Shown: positions 1-9,522, numbered from the stretch's first letter. The stretch is DNA of 64,000 nucleotides from a bacterium (GCA_018830885.1 JAHJRI010000364.1:1-64000), one strand, 5' to 3'. The notes: generated by a model not told the origin, from the letters alone. Numbers and translations: made by a program.

Positions 1-887
1 ATGTTGTTATTCTCAAAGGGGGTAGCGAAGCAGGGCATTCAAACCGTGTTTTATTCGAACTGATCGAGCAGGTTCTGGAGACATATCACCTCCAGGGTGC
101 TGTAAACCTCATTGAAACCCGGGAGGATGTCGCCGGGCTGCTGCAGCAGGATGATCTGATCGATCTCATTATTCCCCGGGGCAGCAATGCGTTTGTCCGC
201 TATATCCAGGATAACACTAAAATTCCAGTTCTCGGGCACTCCTCCGGCATTTGTCATATCTATCTGGATGAAGACTGCGACCGCCAAAAAGCGGTATCAG
301 TGACACTCGATGCAAAATTGGATTACCCTTCAGCATGCAATGCCGTTGAAACTTTGCTGGTGCATGAAAAAATAGTTGAGACGGTACTCCCTGAGCTGCT
401 CATGGAGCTGAAAAATAAAAATATTCGGTTGATTGGCTGCGTACAATCATGCGCGATCGCCCATCGTCTAAAAATTGACATGGAACCGGCTTCAGATGAT
501 GATTGGCAGACAGAGTATTCCGATCTCATTCTTGCCGTCAAGATCGTTCCGTCCATGGAAGAGGCGGTAGCCCATATCAATTCCTACGGCTCACATCATA
601 CAGACAGCATCATCACAGAAAACACTGCCGCTGCGGATTATTTCTTGAAACAGGTTGATGCTGCCTGTGTTTTTCACAATGTCTCCACCCGTTTCTCAGA
701 CGGATATGTGTTCGGGCTCGGGGCGGAAGTCGGCATCAGCACCAATAAAACCCATTCCCGGGGACCCGTCGGGCTGGAAGGAATGGTGATTTACAAATAC
801 CTATTGAAGGGCAACGGACAAATTCGCGGTGCATTTTCAGGCAAGAGTGGCCTGCCGTTCCTCCATGTTCCGCTTCCCTTGGATTGA
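1..887 (+). CDS. proA: Glutamate-5-semialdehyde dehydrogenase (gamma-glutamyl phosphate reductase), C-terminal part
   Basis: The reading frame is open from the left edge (first full codon at base 3), so the 5' end lies outside the window. ProA makes glutamate-5-semialdehyde from gamma-glutamyl phosphate with NADPH, the second step of proline synthesis. The visible part has the family pattern: an ILKGGSEA-type segment, an IIPRGSNAFV segment, and a PSACNAVETLLV segment whose cysteine is the expected catalytic thiol. A STRFSDG..FGLGAEVGIST stretch and a GPVGLEG tail follow. The neighbour rnhA starts 22 bases downstream on the same strand. Identity is strong; only the missing N-terminus is unknown. 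Confidence 0.95.
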   Translation, partial: VVILKGGSEAGHSNRVLFELIEQVLETYHLQGAVNLIETREDVAGLLQQDDLIDLIIPRGSNAFVRYIQDNTKIPVLGHSSGICHIYLDEDCDRQKAVSVTLDAKLDYPSACNAVETLLVHEKIVETVLPELLMELKNKNIRLIGCVQSCAIAHRLKIDMEPASDDDWQTEYSDLILAVKIVPSMEEAVAHINSYGSHHTDSIITENTAAADYFLKQVDAACVFHNVSTRFSDGYVFGLGAEVGISTNKTHSRGPVGLEGMVIYKYLLKGNGQIRGAFSGKSGLPFLHVPLPLD

Positions 888-909
888 TTGCCTCATTATT
901 GACCGCATT

Positions 910-1506
910 ATGCAAGATCGTCAGAAGCTTCTCCATCTCCTGGATAAAATAAAAACCCAGCTGGAAGAAGCGCCAGAACTGAATGGGGTTTCAACGGCCG
1001 ATCTGGAAAAGAATCTTCAGGCGATCTCTGACTGCCTGAAACCTGTTAAACCAGGACCTGCAACAGACTCAATCATTCATATCTGGAGTGATGGCGCTTG
1101 TTCAGGAAATCCAGGTCCAGGCGGCTGGGGAACGATCATTCTCAGGGATGGTGTGAAACAGGAGCTTTCAGGATACCATCACCTGACAACCAACAATATC
1201 ATGGAAATGACCGGTGCATTGGAAGGAATTCGCCAAACGCCGGAAGGCTGCCGGCTGATAATCACCTCCGACAGTCAGTATCTTGTAAAAGGAATGACAA
1301 CCTGGATGAAAAGCTGGAAAAACAAGAACTGGAAAAAAGCGGACGGGAAACCGGTACTGAACAAATCGATTTGGATGGCACTGGACAAGGAAGCCGGGCT
1401 CAGAGATATTCAATGGCAATGGATCAAGGGACATGCCGGCCACCCGCAAAATGAACGATGTGATGAACTGGCCAGAAATGCGATTGCCAAAGGCGTAAAA
1501 ACGTGA
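910..1506 (+). CDS. rnhA: Ribonuclease HI with short N-terminal extension
   Basis: RNase HI cleaves the RNA strand of RNA-DNA hybrids. The C-terminal ~145 residues carry the whole fold. The catalytic Asp lies in SDGACSGNPGPGGWG, the Glu in NNIMEMTGALEG, the second Asp in SDSQYLVKG, and the last His/Asp pair in GHAGHPQNERCDELA. About 50 helical, charged residues precede the domain, which standard RNase HI lacks. The ATG at 910 is chosen because an earlier in-frame ATG at 829 would overlap the end of proA. No clear ribosome binding site precedes 910, so the start is uncertain. The gene converges on cyaA with only four bases between stop codons. Confidence 0.93.
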   Translation: MQDRQKLLHLLDKIKTQLEEAPELNGVSTADLEKNLQAISDCLKPVKPGPATDSIIHIWSDGACSGNPGPGGWGTIILRDGVKQELSGYHHLTTNNIMEMTGALEGIRQTPEGCRLIITSDSQYLVKGMTTWMKSWKNKNWKKADGKPVLNKSIWMALDKEAGLRDIQWQWIKGHAGHPQNERCDELARNAIAKGVKT

Positions 1507-1510
1507 TTCT

Positions 1511-4348
1511 TCAGCTCGTGATCATTCTGGTGTAATCCCGAGCCAACTCCCTCTCTTTTTGCGAGTATTTGTCTGCAGGATGATGCGTATGGAGGCTGTT
1601 GGGATTGATCCAAAATGAAACACCGGTCTCACCTGGATTATGGATGTTGATATTGTTGTCGGCAAAAAACCCCTTGATGGTATCCTGGATCTCCAAACAT
1701 TCAAAAAAGAGATCGATGTTCTGATACATCTCCTGCGCCCTTCTTTCTACTGTTGGATGATCTATTTCATCAACGTACCAGGTTTTCAGGTTATCCCGGT
1801 ACATAAACGATACCCTACCATACTCTAATAGATTCAAGCAGATAAATACGTTGACAATCTCCTTTTCCTTGTAGATACAATCCCGGAAATCGAATTCCTG
1901 GGGCGGAAATGCCTGGTCAATGTTGTCCACCAAACGATCCACAATATCCGGCCGGATATAGGCCCATTTATCTGCAGATGCCTTTCCAATCTCGGTGTGA
2001 CCCACAGAGTATTCCAGGTGGGTTCGACTCTCCTTCAACGTGCCTTTGTTCAGGACACCATAGTATCCGTTCAGAATGCAGTGGGCAATTCCATGCAGGA
2101 ACGACTCATGCTCAAACAGATCCACTTCATCAGGGAGATGATCCAGCATGCCAAATGTATCGTAGCGGCTTTCGGCCAGCGTACTCTTTTGGATGGATCT
2201 GAAAAACCATTTGTGCTTATTGTTAATGCCAATCTGCAACCGGCCCCGTGGAACCTTCAAGTCGGTCAGGATATCCCTGCGAATAACGTTTCGGGGAGGA
2301 TTGAAGTTTTTCTCATAATAGTGATACCAGATTCTGTTTTCTTCCTGATTGGTCTGATCCTTTCCTCCATACTCATCGACATACCGCTGGATCCGTTTCA
2401 TGGACCGTTCGAAAAGAAACTTCAAGTCTTTTTCGAAATTGATTACAGATCCCACTTCACCATTACTGATATGTTCCAGAAACCGTCGTTTACTGATCGG
2501 AAATGCCTTTTTTAGAAACAACCCCAGCACCTTTTCACGATACGTGACCAGCTTGGTCTTTTCCCTCATATTGACAAAAATATCGGAAATCTTCATATGA
2601 AGGGCAAATCCCAGATCAATAATGCGTGAGATCAGGTCTTTCTCCTTCTGATCTGTAATTCTCTTATTTTCGGGTCCAAACCCTATTTTCAATGCCTTAT
2701 ACCGCAGCCACCAAGGATCCTGCCTTAGTGAAGGAAATTTTTTTTCCATTTTGAAGATCTCTTCAATGGGCAGTCCACCAGGGTAGTCCTCTTCCCCCAA
2801 AACTTCATCCTCTTCCTCCTCTTCCCTTTTTTTCTCTACCGTTATTTCAATCCCATAATCATCATAAAAGTCATCCAGTAATTCGTCTTCCTCCACATCA
2901 TCATCCGACTCGAGTTCTTTTTCCTCTATGGTTTCAGCAAAAAAACTCCCCGCAAACTTGTCCAGTTTCTTGGGATCCTTAATCAATTCAATGACCGATG
3001 AATTGAAACGGGGATCGAACAGCATTTCCAGCCTCAGCAAATTCAGCGTAGCCTTGGGAAGATTTCCTGAAGAGGCTTTGAAAGATTCCCAATAGACGGC
3101 TCCTGAATGTGCCGTCATATAGTCACTGGTCAGCGGTGGCGTTGCGCCCAGATCCACAAGGTTCTTTTTTAAATGATCAAAAATATCGATGGAAGAAAAT
3201 CGAATGTAGTCGATCAACTGTTCATATTCGGTCTGATTTGCATTGACACTGGAGGGCATCAGAAAATGAATGGGAATCATCGGTGAAAACTGAATTCCCG
3301 GCATCAGCACCTCATAGTTCAGGATCAATTCATATGCAGACCCGGATGCTTCTTTAGACTCCAGGGTAGTCCCATGTTTTCCGGCACGGTAGTCATCATT
3401 TGAATAAGCAAAGAGATAAACTTCGGCTTTCGGGTATTTCTTCTGAACATAGTTCTGTATTCTTTTTATCTTGTCTTTCAGCAGTTTTTCTTTTTCAGAT
3501 CGCTCTTTTTTGAGGCAGATTTTCGAATGCAGCTTGACCATTCCGATCAGCTCATGGGTCAATTTCTGCAGGGATTCGTCATTAGTTAGCGCAGCCTTCA
3601 ATACGGCTCTTTTGCCCTGAACAACAATATTGTATATCAATGGAAAACGGCTCTTAAAATTTTGATGACCGGCCTTCACCAGTTGGTTTCTGATGGTTTC
3701 CGTTTTTAGGTCATCACGGCTGAATTTTTTAACGATTCTGTACTTGTTCGAAAAAAATGAAATCAACTGATTGGTTTTGGATTTCAGCTGGTCATCAGAA
3801 AGGCTCTCTTTGTCAAACAGGAATGGCTCCAACTCATACTGTACCTGCAAATCCAGGTCTGAAGCTGTCTCTTTGTGGCTGACGGTTCCGATGGAACCCA
3901 GAGAGGCGATACTGTATATGGGGGCAAAACCAGATTCCTCAAAAACCACTGCATCCATATCCGAATGGACAAATATATCAAACTGGTTTCGAAAAATAGG
4001 TGAGAGTTCACTAATACCGACGACTCCTGAAGGTGCATTTTCAACATAGAGTGAAACCGTCTCTTCATATTCCACCTCTTTTGGGACATCGTGAACCTTT
4101 TCGATACGAGTGGAGATAAATTTATGCTCTTCATATTTCGGATCGTTCACATGCAGGAAAAAGATCACTTCAAACAGCGCTTTTTTCATATCCTCTGAGA
4201 ACAGCGAAAAAGCAAGTTCCATCCTGCTGTCATTGAAGTTCTGAAAAAACTCGAGGCCCTCCTCAACCGACTGTTTCAGTTCGTTTTGTCTTTTTTCATC
4301 CAGTCTAACTCGCTTATGTAATTGATCGAATAAGCCCACTTTTATCAC
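1511..4348 (-). CDS. cyaA: Class I adenylate cyclase
   Basis: A 945-residue cytoplasmic protein resembling enterobacterial-type class I adenylate cyclase, which makes cAMP from ATP. The nucleotidyltransferase-like core is visible near residues 150-168 as a Gly-Ser segment followed by SDLDLQV, the place of the SDLDxWV motif of CyaA. A later segment around SGAVYWESF..PKATLNLLRLE matches the conserved region where the enzyme has LWQLYKSI..PYKAVLKTLLLE. The protein is about 100 residues longer than the E. coli enzyme. It carries a very acidic, low-complexity linker (Asp/Glu runs) near residues 480-530, before a C-terminal half that I do not recognise in detail. It starts at GTG; a second GTG three codons later is an alternative. 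No CRP-like gene is in the window. Confidence 0.85.
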   Translation of the reverse strand: MIKVGLFDQLHKRVRLDEKRQNELKQSVEEGLEFFQNFNDSRMELAFSLFSEDMKKALFEVIFFLHVNDPKYEEHKFISTRIEKVHDVPKEVEYEETVSLYVENAPSGVVGISELSPIFRNQFDIFVHSDMDAVVFEESGFAPIYSIASLGSIGTVSHKETASDLDLQVQYELEPFLFDKESLSDDQLKSKTNQLISFFSNKYRIVKKFSRDDLKTETIRNQLVKAGHQNFKSRFPLIYNIVVQGKRAVLKAALTNDESLQKLTHELIGMVKLHSKICLKKERSEKEKLLKDKIKRIQNYVQKKYPKAEVYLFAYSNDDYRAGKHGTTLESKEASGSAYELILNYEVLMPGIQFSPMIPIHFLMPSSVNANQTEYEQLIDYIRFSSIDIFDHLKKNLVDLGATPPLTSDYMTAHSGAVYWESFKASSGNLPKATLNLLRLEMLFDPRFNSSVIELIKDPKKLDKFAGSFFAETIEEKELESDDDVEEDELLDDFYDDYGIEITVEKKREEEEEDEVLGEEDYPGGLPIEEIFKMEKKFPSLRQDPWWLRYKALKIGFGPENKRITDQKEKDLISRIIDLGFALHMKISDIFVNMREKTKLVTYREKVLGLFLKKAFPISKRRFLEHISNGEVGSVINFEKDLKFLFERSMKRIQRYVDEYGGKDQTNQEENRIWYHYYEKNFNPPRNVIRRDILTDLKVPRGRLQIGINNKHKWFFRSIQKSTLAESRYDTFGMLDHLPDEVDLFEHESFLHGIAHCILNGYYGVLNKGTLKESRTHLEYSVGHTEIGKASADKWAYIRPDIVDRLVDNIDQAFPPQEFDFRDCIYKEKEIVNVFICLNLLEYGRVSFMYRDNLKTWYVDEIDHPTVERRAQEMYQNIDLFFECLEIQDTIKGFFADNNINIHNPGETGVSFWINPNSLHTHHPADKYSQKERELARDYTRMITS

Positions 4349-4456
4349 CCGCAGTAATCAGAAGATTTAATTATCATCCGTTTCGACATATCTATATCAA
4401 CACCTTACCGATTTCGGCAATATCGGTTTTATCAAAGCACGTTAGTCTCGATTTTA

Positions 4457-5806
4457 TCATTCAGGTGCTCCTGCACGATTCCATGCTTCTAAAAACTCGC
4501 CTACAAGATATAAAGATCCTGCTACTACAAGCAAATCATGATCTGGCAGGGAACTATCCATTTCACTGGTTACAAGGGATGGCGTTTTCCTGCTTGGAAG
4601 CACATTCAGTCTTTTTTTGATCAACGCCAGGGAAATGCTTTCACCCGTTTCAGCGCGGTCATTGTCGATTTCCATGGGAATGAAAGTGATGTTTGTACAG
4701 TCAAAAGAATTAAATATCGAAAGAAACTGCTTATTCTTCATCCATCCCAATGCCCAAAAAATCCTTTTTCCTGAATACTCCGCTGTCAGATATGTGAGCA
4801 GGGCGTGCATTCCGGATACATTGTGCGCCCCATCAAGCAGAACCTTTTTTCCCTTTCCCAGATATTGCATCCTTCCCGGCCATCTCAGATTCCCAAGGGT
4901 CCGTCCAACAGCAGATTCGCACAACTGTTTCTCATCAGGAACAACATGGAAATAGACCGCCAATGCGGTCATGATATTTTCAAATTGATGGTCTCCCAGC
5001 AGACCGACTGATGGCACCTGGACTCTTTTTTTCTCCCATGAATCCGCATCTAACTGATACTTATACCTGTTGAACGAAAAGAGAAGATCACCCGCCTGCT
5101 TCTCTATACGAAAATCCTTCGGGTATCCATGAAATTCATATCCATTGTTTTTACAGTAAGTCTGTATTGTTTTAGTCACCATTGCCTGTTGGGGTGCAAC
5201 AAATACAGGGGTGTTCTTTTTGAGAATACCCAATTTTTCCATGGTGATTTGCTCAATCGTATTCCCCAGATACTCCTGATGATCCAAGGCAATACGAGTC
5301 AGGACACATGCCAAAGGATGCTCTATTACGTTGGTCGCATCCAGTCTCCCCCCCAGACCGGTCTCTAGAATAATAAAATCTACACCTGAACGATCAAACA
5401 GGACAAATGCCATGGCCAGGGCAAATTCAAAAAAAGTGGGATTCAGCTCTCCATCCGTGGATCCAGGCCGAGAAAGATCCAGATTAATGTCACATCCCTG
5501 ACACACATACCTGAATGCCTCGTTCAGTCTTTCATCATCGATGGATTGCCCGTTGATACGAAAGCGCTCGTTGAAGGAGATCAGATGAGGAGAAATGGTG
5601 CTGCCGGTTGTATATCCACTGTCAAGTAACAGCCTTTCCAGGGTGACCAGGGTGGAGCCTTTTCCATTGGTACCGGCGATATGAATAATGCGTGGATGCC
5701 GGTGCGGATTCCCAATTTTACTGAGCATTGCCCTGATAGTATCCAGACCCAGTTTGATGTTAAATTCACCTAACCGGTATAAAAAATCTAGGTAGGCTGA
5801 ATACAC
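4457..5806 (-). CDS. folC: Bifunctional folylpolyglutamate synthase / dihydrofolate synthase
   Basis: FolC adds glutamate to dihydropteroate and to reduced folates, using ATP. The Mur-ligase-type P-loop HIAGTNGKGST sits near residues 42-52, followed by SPHLISFNERFRING, the ETGLGGRLDATN motif and the C-terminal DGAHN motif, all typical of FolC. The length (449 residues) is normal. The GTG at 5806 is preferred because a GAGGA ribosome binding site lies five bases upstream and the gene then begins one base after the gpsA stop. A TTG twelve bases earlier, overlapping gpsA, is the alternative. It is translationally linked to gpsA. Confidence 0.95.
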   Translation of the reverse strand: MYSAYLDFLYRLGEFNIKLGLDTIRAMLSKIGNPHRHPRIIHIAGTNGKGSTLVTLERLLLDSGYTTGSTISPHLISFNERFRINGQSIDDERLNEAFRYVCQGCDINLDLSRPGSTDGELNPTFFEFALAMAFVLFDRSGVDFIILETGLGGRLDATNVIEHPLACVLTRIALDHQEYLGNTIEQITMEKLGILKKNTPVFVAPQQAMVTKTIQTYCKNNGYEFHGYPKDFRIEKQAGDLLFSFNRYKYQLDADSWEKKRVQVPSVGLLGDHQFENIMTALAVYFHVVPDEKQLCESAVGRTLGNLRWPGRMQYLGKGKKVLLDGAHNVSGMHALLTYLTAEYSGKRIFWALGWMKNKQFLSIFNSFDCTNITFIPMEIDNDRAETGESISLALIKKRLNVLPSRKTPSLVTSEMDSSLPDHDLLVVAGSLYLVGEFLEAWNRAGAPE

Positions 5807-5807
5807 A

Positions 5808-6821
5808 TCAGTCCTCAACTTTTAGAGGACGTGTCATCAAGTCTTTCAGGCTTTCCTGCAAGGATTTGTTCTCATAAATGACCTGATAAATGCCGTTGCA
5901 AAGCGGAAGATCAATTTGATATTTTTGAGAAATCGCATGAACGGCCTTGGTTGTATAGTATCCCTCAGCAACGGTTCCAGCCATGGTTGCCAGTATATCA
6001 GATACCGATTCACCTCTGCCGAGACGTTTTCCGAAGTTTTTATTGTGGCTGCTTTTAAGAGAGTAACAGGTCAGGGCCAGGTCTCCCAGACCGCTTAGAC
6101 CATATAGCGTGTCCAGAGAGACGTCCATATGTTGGCAAAAGCGTTTCATTTCGGCCAGTCCCCGAGTTACCAGAACTGAGGTAACCTCTTCAAACATCCC
6201 CAGACCGTCAGCAACACCGGCGATAATCGCATAAATATTCTTCAGTGCTCCCAGTAGCGCAACGCCTTTAACATCAAAACTGCGATATACCCGAAAGGCA
6301 GGGCTGCTGAACATCTGCTGCAGTTTCAAGCCTGTTTCCTCATCCTTGCACGCCAATGTCTCTGCAGCCGGAGTCGTCTCGCTGAGCAGCCCCTCCGGAA
6401 AACAGGGTCCTCCGAGATGGGCAATGGGGTGATCCGGGAATAGTTCAAAGATAATTTCTGGCACAGTTTTTAGTGTCTCTCTCTCAATACCCTTGTTTAT
6501 GCTGACTAATACTGCATTCGGTCGTAACTGATCAATGTGCTCCAGAACGCTTCGCATGAAGGCGACCGGTATGGCTATGATAACAATCTGCGCCATCGCG
6601 ATTGATCGATTCAAATCCAATTCAAAATTGATTTTCCCATTGCAACTGAAACCCGGCAGGTTTGGCGCCACATCGGTTTCAATCAACTGATCGTACTCCT
6701 CCTGAAGATGACACTGTAGTGTCACATCCAGGCCCTTTCGACTGAGGTATATTGCCATTGCGGTTCCCCAGCGACCGGCCCCCAAAACCGTGATTCTCTG
6801 CAACTGGCTATCCTTTGACAT
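5808..6821 (-). CDS. gpsA: NAD(P)-dependent glycerol-3-phosphate dehydrogenase
   Basis: GpsA reduces dihydroxyacetone phosphate to sn-glycerol-3-phosphate for phospholipid synthesis. The N-terminal Rossmann fold shows VLGAGRWGTAMA; INKGIE, HLGGPCFPEG, the LKNIYAIIAGVADG segment with the catalytic Lys, and GLSGLGDLALTC follow in family order. The ATG start has an AGGA ribosome binding site a few bases upstream. It is the first gene of the gpsA-folC pair. It lies downstream of the tRNA-Leu gene on the same strand but is separated from it by a strong terminator, so it should have its own promoter or depend on read-through. Confidence 0.95.
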   Translation of the reverse strand: MSKDSQLQRITVLGAGRWGTAMAIYLSRKGLDVTLQCHLQEEYDQLIETDVAPNLPGFSCNGKINFELDLNRSIAMAQIVIIAIPVAFMRSVLEHIDQLRPNAVLVSINKGIERETLKTVPEIIFELFPDHPIAHLGGPCFPEGLLSETTPAAETLACKDEETGLKLQQMFSSPAFRVYRSFDVKGVALLGALKNIYAIIAGVADGLGMFEEVTSVLVTRGLAEMKRFCQHMDVSLDTLYGLSGLGDLALTCYSLKSSHNKNFGKRLGRGESVSDILATMAGTVAEGYYTTKAVHAISQKYQIDLPLCNGIYQVIYENKSLQESLKDLMTRPLKVED

Positions 6822-6837
6822 GAATATCCTGGTAAAT

Positions 6838-6869
6838 AAAAAAAAAGGGACAGTTGTAGAAACTGTCCC
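6838..6869 (-). terminator. Rho-independent terminator of the tRNA-Leu transcript
   Basis: On the minus strand a perfect 9-bp stem (GGGACAGTT / AACTGTCCC, 5-base loop) is followed at once by nine T residues. It lies between tRNA-Leu and gpsA, both read right to left. Confidence 0.85.
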
Positions 6870-6921
6870 TCAGAATGACGCTCATTTTCCCATGACTTGG
6901 AAGGATATCTCCCCTTGAATT

Positions 6922-7008
6922 TGGTACCGAGAGCCGGAATCGAACCGGCACGGCCGCGAAGCCACTGGATTTTGAATCCAGCGTGTCTACCAATTTCACC
7001 ACCTCGGC
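6922..7008 (-). tRNA. tRNA-Leu (anticodon CAA)
   Basis: Read on the minus strand this is an 87-nt class II tRNA including an encoded CCA. The acceptor stem is GCCGAGG paired with TCTCGGT (two G-U pairs). The D arm contains GGTAGACACG, and the anticodon stem CTGGA/TCCAG encloses TTCAAAA, giving anticodon CAA (reads UUG). A long variable arm (TGGCTTCGCGGCCGT) and a GCCGG/CCGGC T-stem with TTCGATT complete it. The long variable arm and the anticodon agree on leucine. Confidence 0.97.
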
Positions 7009-7472
7009 AATTCATTAGGATTTTAGTTGCCCGGCATCAAACTGTCAACTTCATTCGTTCATGTCAATCAAGTGTTTTCAGATGCTAACCGCCATTTATC
7101 CCGGTATATTTCCTGTTTTTTTATATCTCCTCAGAGAAGGCAAGCACCAACCGCAATCCAGTCTCAAAAACACTTATCAAGCAACGCCGTTGAATCACAC
7201 CGGTTAACTGGTCGCAAACGCAATCAACTGACTTGTATCATTGATATAATACTGTTAAATTTAATTAACGAACATATTAAGGGGGAGGAAAAGAAACAAT
7301 ATCGCAAAGGCAGCAAGAACCATGCATCCTTCGAAAAAGTACAATTGGTCTTTCATTTCAGCTAAAAATATCTCATTTTATGCCGGATAACCCGGCGAAC
7401 AGGTTAACGTATATCATTGCATCGGTGCGGGTTTTGAAAAATAAATCGAAATAAACCAACAAAGGAGTAACT
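7009..7472. promoter_or_regulatory. Divergent intergenic region between tRNA-Leu and dapL
   Basis: About 460 bases without a convincing gene. It must hold the promoters of the leftward tRNA and rightward dapL. A perfect TATAAT at 7245-7250 is a plausible -10 for dapL, but no good -35 stands 16-18 bases upstream. A GGGGGAGG stretch near 7281 is not followed by a start codon. A short GCCGG/CCGGC hairpin lies at 7382-7396. The dapL ribosome binding site AAAGGAG is at 7461-7467. Confidence 0.4.
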
Positions 7473-8705
7473 GTGGATTTTTTTGAGGATTTAATTGCGG
7501 AACGGTTAGGTGGAAAAAGTTTTGGAAAATCAACCGAGATTTATAAGTTCGAAAAAATTAAACGAGCAAAAGCGGAAGCCACATCCAAATATCCCGATAC
7601 CCCCATTCTTGACTTGGGTGTCGGTGAACCGGATATACCCGCTGATGCAGCAGTTGTCCGTGCGCTGGCTGAAGAAGCGGGAAAGCCTGAAAACAGGTGG
7701 TATTCAGATAACGGAATCCTCCAATTTCAGGAAGCTGCAGCAACATATCTGGAAAAAGTGTATCAGATTTCGGATATCGATCCCAAAAAGAATATAATCC
7801 ATGGTATTGGTTCAAAACCAGTCTTGGCTTTTCTACCCATCTGTCTGATCAATCCGGGTGATGTCACACTAGCGACTACACCCGGCTATGGTGTCACATC
7901 AACCTATACCCGATATCTGGGTGGTAGTGTTTATAACATGCCATTGACGAAAAAAAACGATTTCTTCCCTGATTTCTCAGCAGTCCCTGAAGACATCTGT
8001 CGGAAGGCAAAAATCTTGTATATTAATTATCCAAATAATCCAACAGGACAGGTTGCCACAAAAGAATTTTTCAGTTCTGTGGTTCAGTTTGCGAAAGCAA
8101 ATAAAATTGCCGTGATTCATGACGCTGCATATGCCGCTGTTGTCTTCGACGGATATAAACCGTTGAGTTTTCTCTCCGTGGACGGTGCCAAGGATGTTGG
8201 CATCGAAGTTCATTCTCTGTCAAAAGCCTTTAATATGACAGGTTGGCGCATGGCTTTCGTTGCCGGGAATGAGAAGATCGTCAGCGCTTATGGAACGGTC
8301 AAAGACAATACCGATTCCGGTCAATTCAGAGCCATTCAAAAAGCAGGTATCCAAGCATTAAATCACCTTGAAATTACGGATAAAACCTGCGAGCGCTATT
8401 CAAGACGATTTGATCTGCTGATCACTGCGCTTAAGGAAATCGGTTTTGAAGCTGATAAACCCAAAGGTACCTTTTACTGCTACGTCCCGGCACCAAAAGG
8501 TGCTGGATCCGATATAACCTTTAACAATGCAGAAGAGGCATCCACCTTCCTGATCAAGAATGCGTTGATTTCAACAGTTCCCTGGGATGATGCCGGGCCA
8601 TTTTTAAGGTTCTCCGTCACATTTAACGCGACTGGTTATGAAGCAGAAAAACGGGTCATTGAAGAGCTGAAAGTCAGATTGATGAAACTGGATCTAAAGT
8701 TCTAG
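7473..8705 (+). CDS. dapL: LL-diaminopimelate aminotransferase
   Basis: A class I/II PLP aminotransferase of 410 residues. DapL converts tetrahydrodipicolinate to LL-diaminopimelate in one step, supplying lysine and peptidoglycan. DapL-type features include LDLGVGEPDIPADAAVV near the N-terminus, IHGIGSKPVLAFLP, PGYGVTSTYTRYLGG, YPNNPTGQVA, and SLSKAFNMTGWR with the PLP lysine at about residue 251. The GTG start has an AAAGGAG ribosome binding site six bases upstream. The family includes plant, chlamydial, spirochaetal and deltaproteobacterial enzymes. A generic aspartate aminotransferase is the alternative, but the start and the length fit DapL better. Confidence 0.9.
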   Translation: MDFFEDLIAERLGGKSFGKSTEIYKFEKIKRAKAEATSKYPDTPILDLGVGEPDIPADAAVVRALAEEAGKPENRWYSDNGILQFQEAAATYLEKVYQISDIDPKKNIIHGIGSKPVLAFLPICLINPGDVTLATTPGYGVTSTYTRYLGGSVYNMPLTKKNDFFPDFSAVPEDICRKAKILYINYPNNPTGQVATKEFFSSVVQFAKANKIAVIHDAAYAAVVFDGYKPLSFLSVDGAKDVGIEVHSLSKAFNMTGWRMAFVAGNEKIVSAYGTVKDNTDSGQFRAIQKAGIQALNHLEITDKTCERYSRRFDLLITALKEIGFEADKPKGTFYCYVPAPKGAGSDITFNNAEEASTFLIKNALISTVPWDDAGPFLRFSVTFNATGYEAEKRVIEELKVRLMKLDLKF

Positions 8706-8733
8706 TCAGCCAAAATAGACCATTGGTCATTTT

Positions 8734-8769
8734 CATCAGACCTGATAAAAACTCGTCTCAGGTCTGATG
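8734..8769 (+). terminator. Perfect 12-bp inverted repeat after dapL
   Basis: CATCAGACCTGA and TCAGGTCTGATG form a perfect 12-bp stem around a 12-base A-rich loop, 28 bases after the dapL stop. No T-tract follows, so it may stabilise the 3' end or act with Rho rather than terminate on its own. Confidence 0.5.
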
Positions 8770-8835
8770 AATCATCCGGAACACGACACCCGCAAGCGAC
8801 TCAACGGTTTCTATGATTAACACCAACCCTTGCTA

Positions 8836-9522
8836 ATGTCCCACAAAGACTCATTTAAGAAACGGTCGCTGTCGTTCTTTACGCCCAGAATCATTCGGAT
8901 CATGATTCTTATGCTGGGTTTGACGTATAAAAAAGTCTGGGTTGGTCTGGAAAATCTGGATAATTTAGAGCAATCCAATCAGAACTGGATTTATGCCACC
9001 TGGCATAATAACATCCTGATGGACGCCCTGATCCTGAAAAATCAGAACCTGATCGCTCTTGTCAGTGCCAGTCCCGATGGTCGAATGGCGGCGCGCGTAT
9101 TGGAATTGATGGGCAACCAAACTGTTGCCGGTTCGTCGTCCCGGGATGGAACCAAAGCACTGCTGACGATGATCAAGCGCATCAAGTCCGGACAAAAAGG
9201 GGCTATCACCCCGGATGGTCCGAGAGGACCCCGATACAAGCTGCAGGAAGGAATCATCTTCATTTCGCAAAAAACAGATGCACCTCTGGTACCCATCCAT
9301 ATTGAAGCAACCAGACAATGGATATTTGAAAAAAGCTGGGACAAACACAAGCTTCCAAAACCCTTTGCAACGGTAGTGATCAGCGTGGGAAAACCTTATC
9401 GGATACCCCAACGACTCAGCAAAGTCGAACTGGAAAAAACGATGATTGAATTTGAACGTAAAATGCTGGAAAACGTTAATTTAGCTATTGAAATTACAAG
9501 TAAAATAAAGGAAAACCGATGA
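8836..9522 (+). CDS. DUF374 lysophospholipid acyltransferase-like protein
   Basis: A 228-residue member of the DUF374 family, related to PlsC/LpxL-type acyltransferases and usually found in bacteria with complex outer-membrane lipids. Seen: a WHNNILMDALIL segment in the place of the HX4-5D acyltransferase motif, VSASPDGRMAARVLE, GSSSRDGTKAL, and TPDGPRGPRYKLQEG, the hallmark DGPRGP block. A hydrophobic N-terminal segment (IIRIMILMLGLTY) suggests membrane association. An in-frame TTG two codons earlier could also be the start. It overlaps the next kinase gene by four bases (ATGA), so the two are co-translated. The acyl donor and acceptor cannot be read from the sequence. Confidence 0.85.
   Translation: MSHKDSFKKRSLSFFTPRIIRIMILMLGLTYKKVWVGLENLDNLEQSNQNWIYATWHNNILMDALILKNQNLIALVSASPDGRMAARVLELMGNQTVAGSSSRDGTKALLTMIKRIKSGQKGAITPDGPRGPRYKLQEGIIFISQKTDAPLVPIHIEATRQWIFEKSWDKHKLPKPFATVVISVGKPYRIPQRLSKVELEKTMIEFERKMLENVNLAIEITSKIKENR

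Noticed and set aside
6922-7008. tRNA-Leu as the integration site of the integrase
   Set aside because: It lies more than 50 kb away with housekeeping genes between, and no copy of its 3' end is seen beside the integrase.
6722-7015. Open frames running through tRNA-Leu
   Set aside because: They translate the tRNA gene and its terminator, so they are chance frames.
7027-7365. 112-codon open frame between tRNA-Leu and dapL
   Set aside because: It lacks any family pattern, has no ribosome binding site and covers the likely promoter region.
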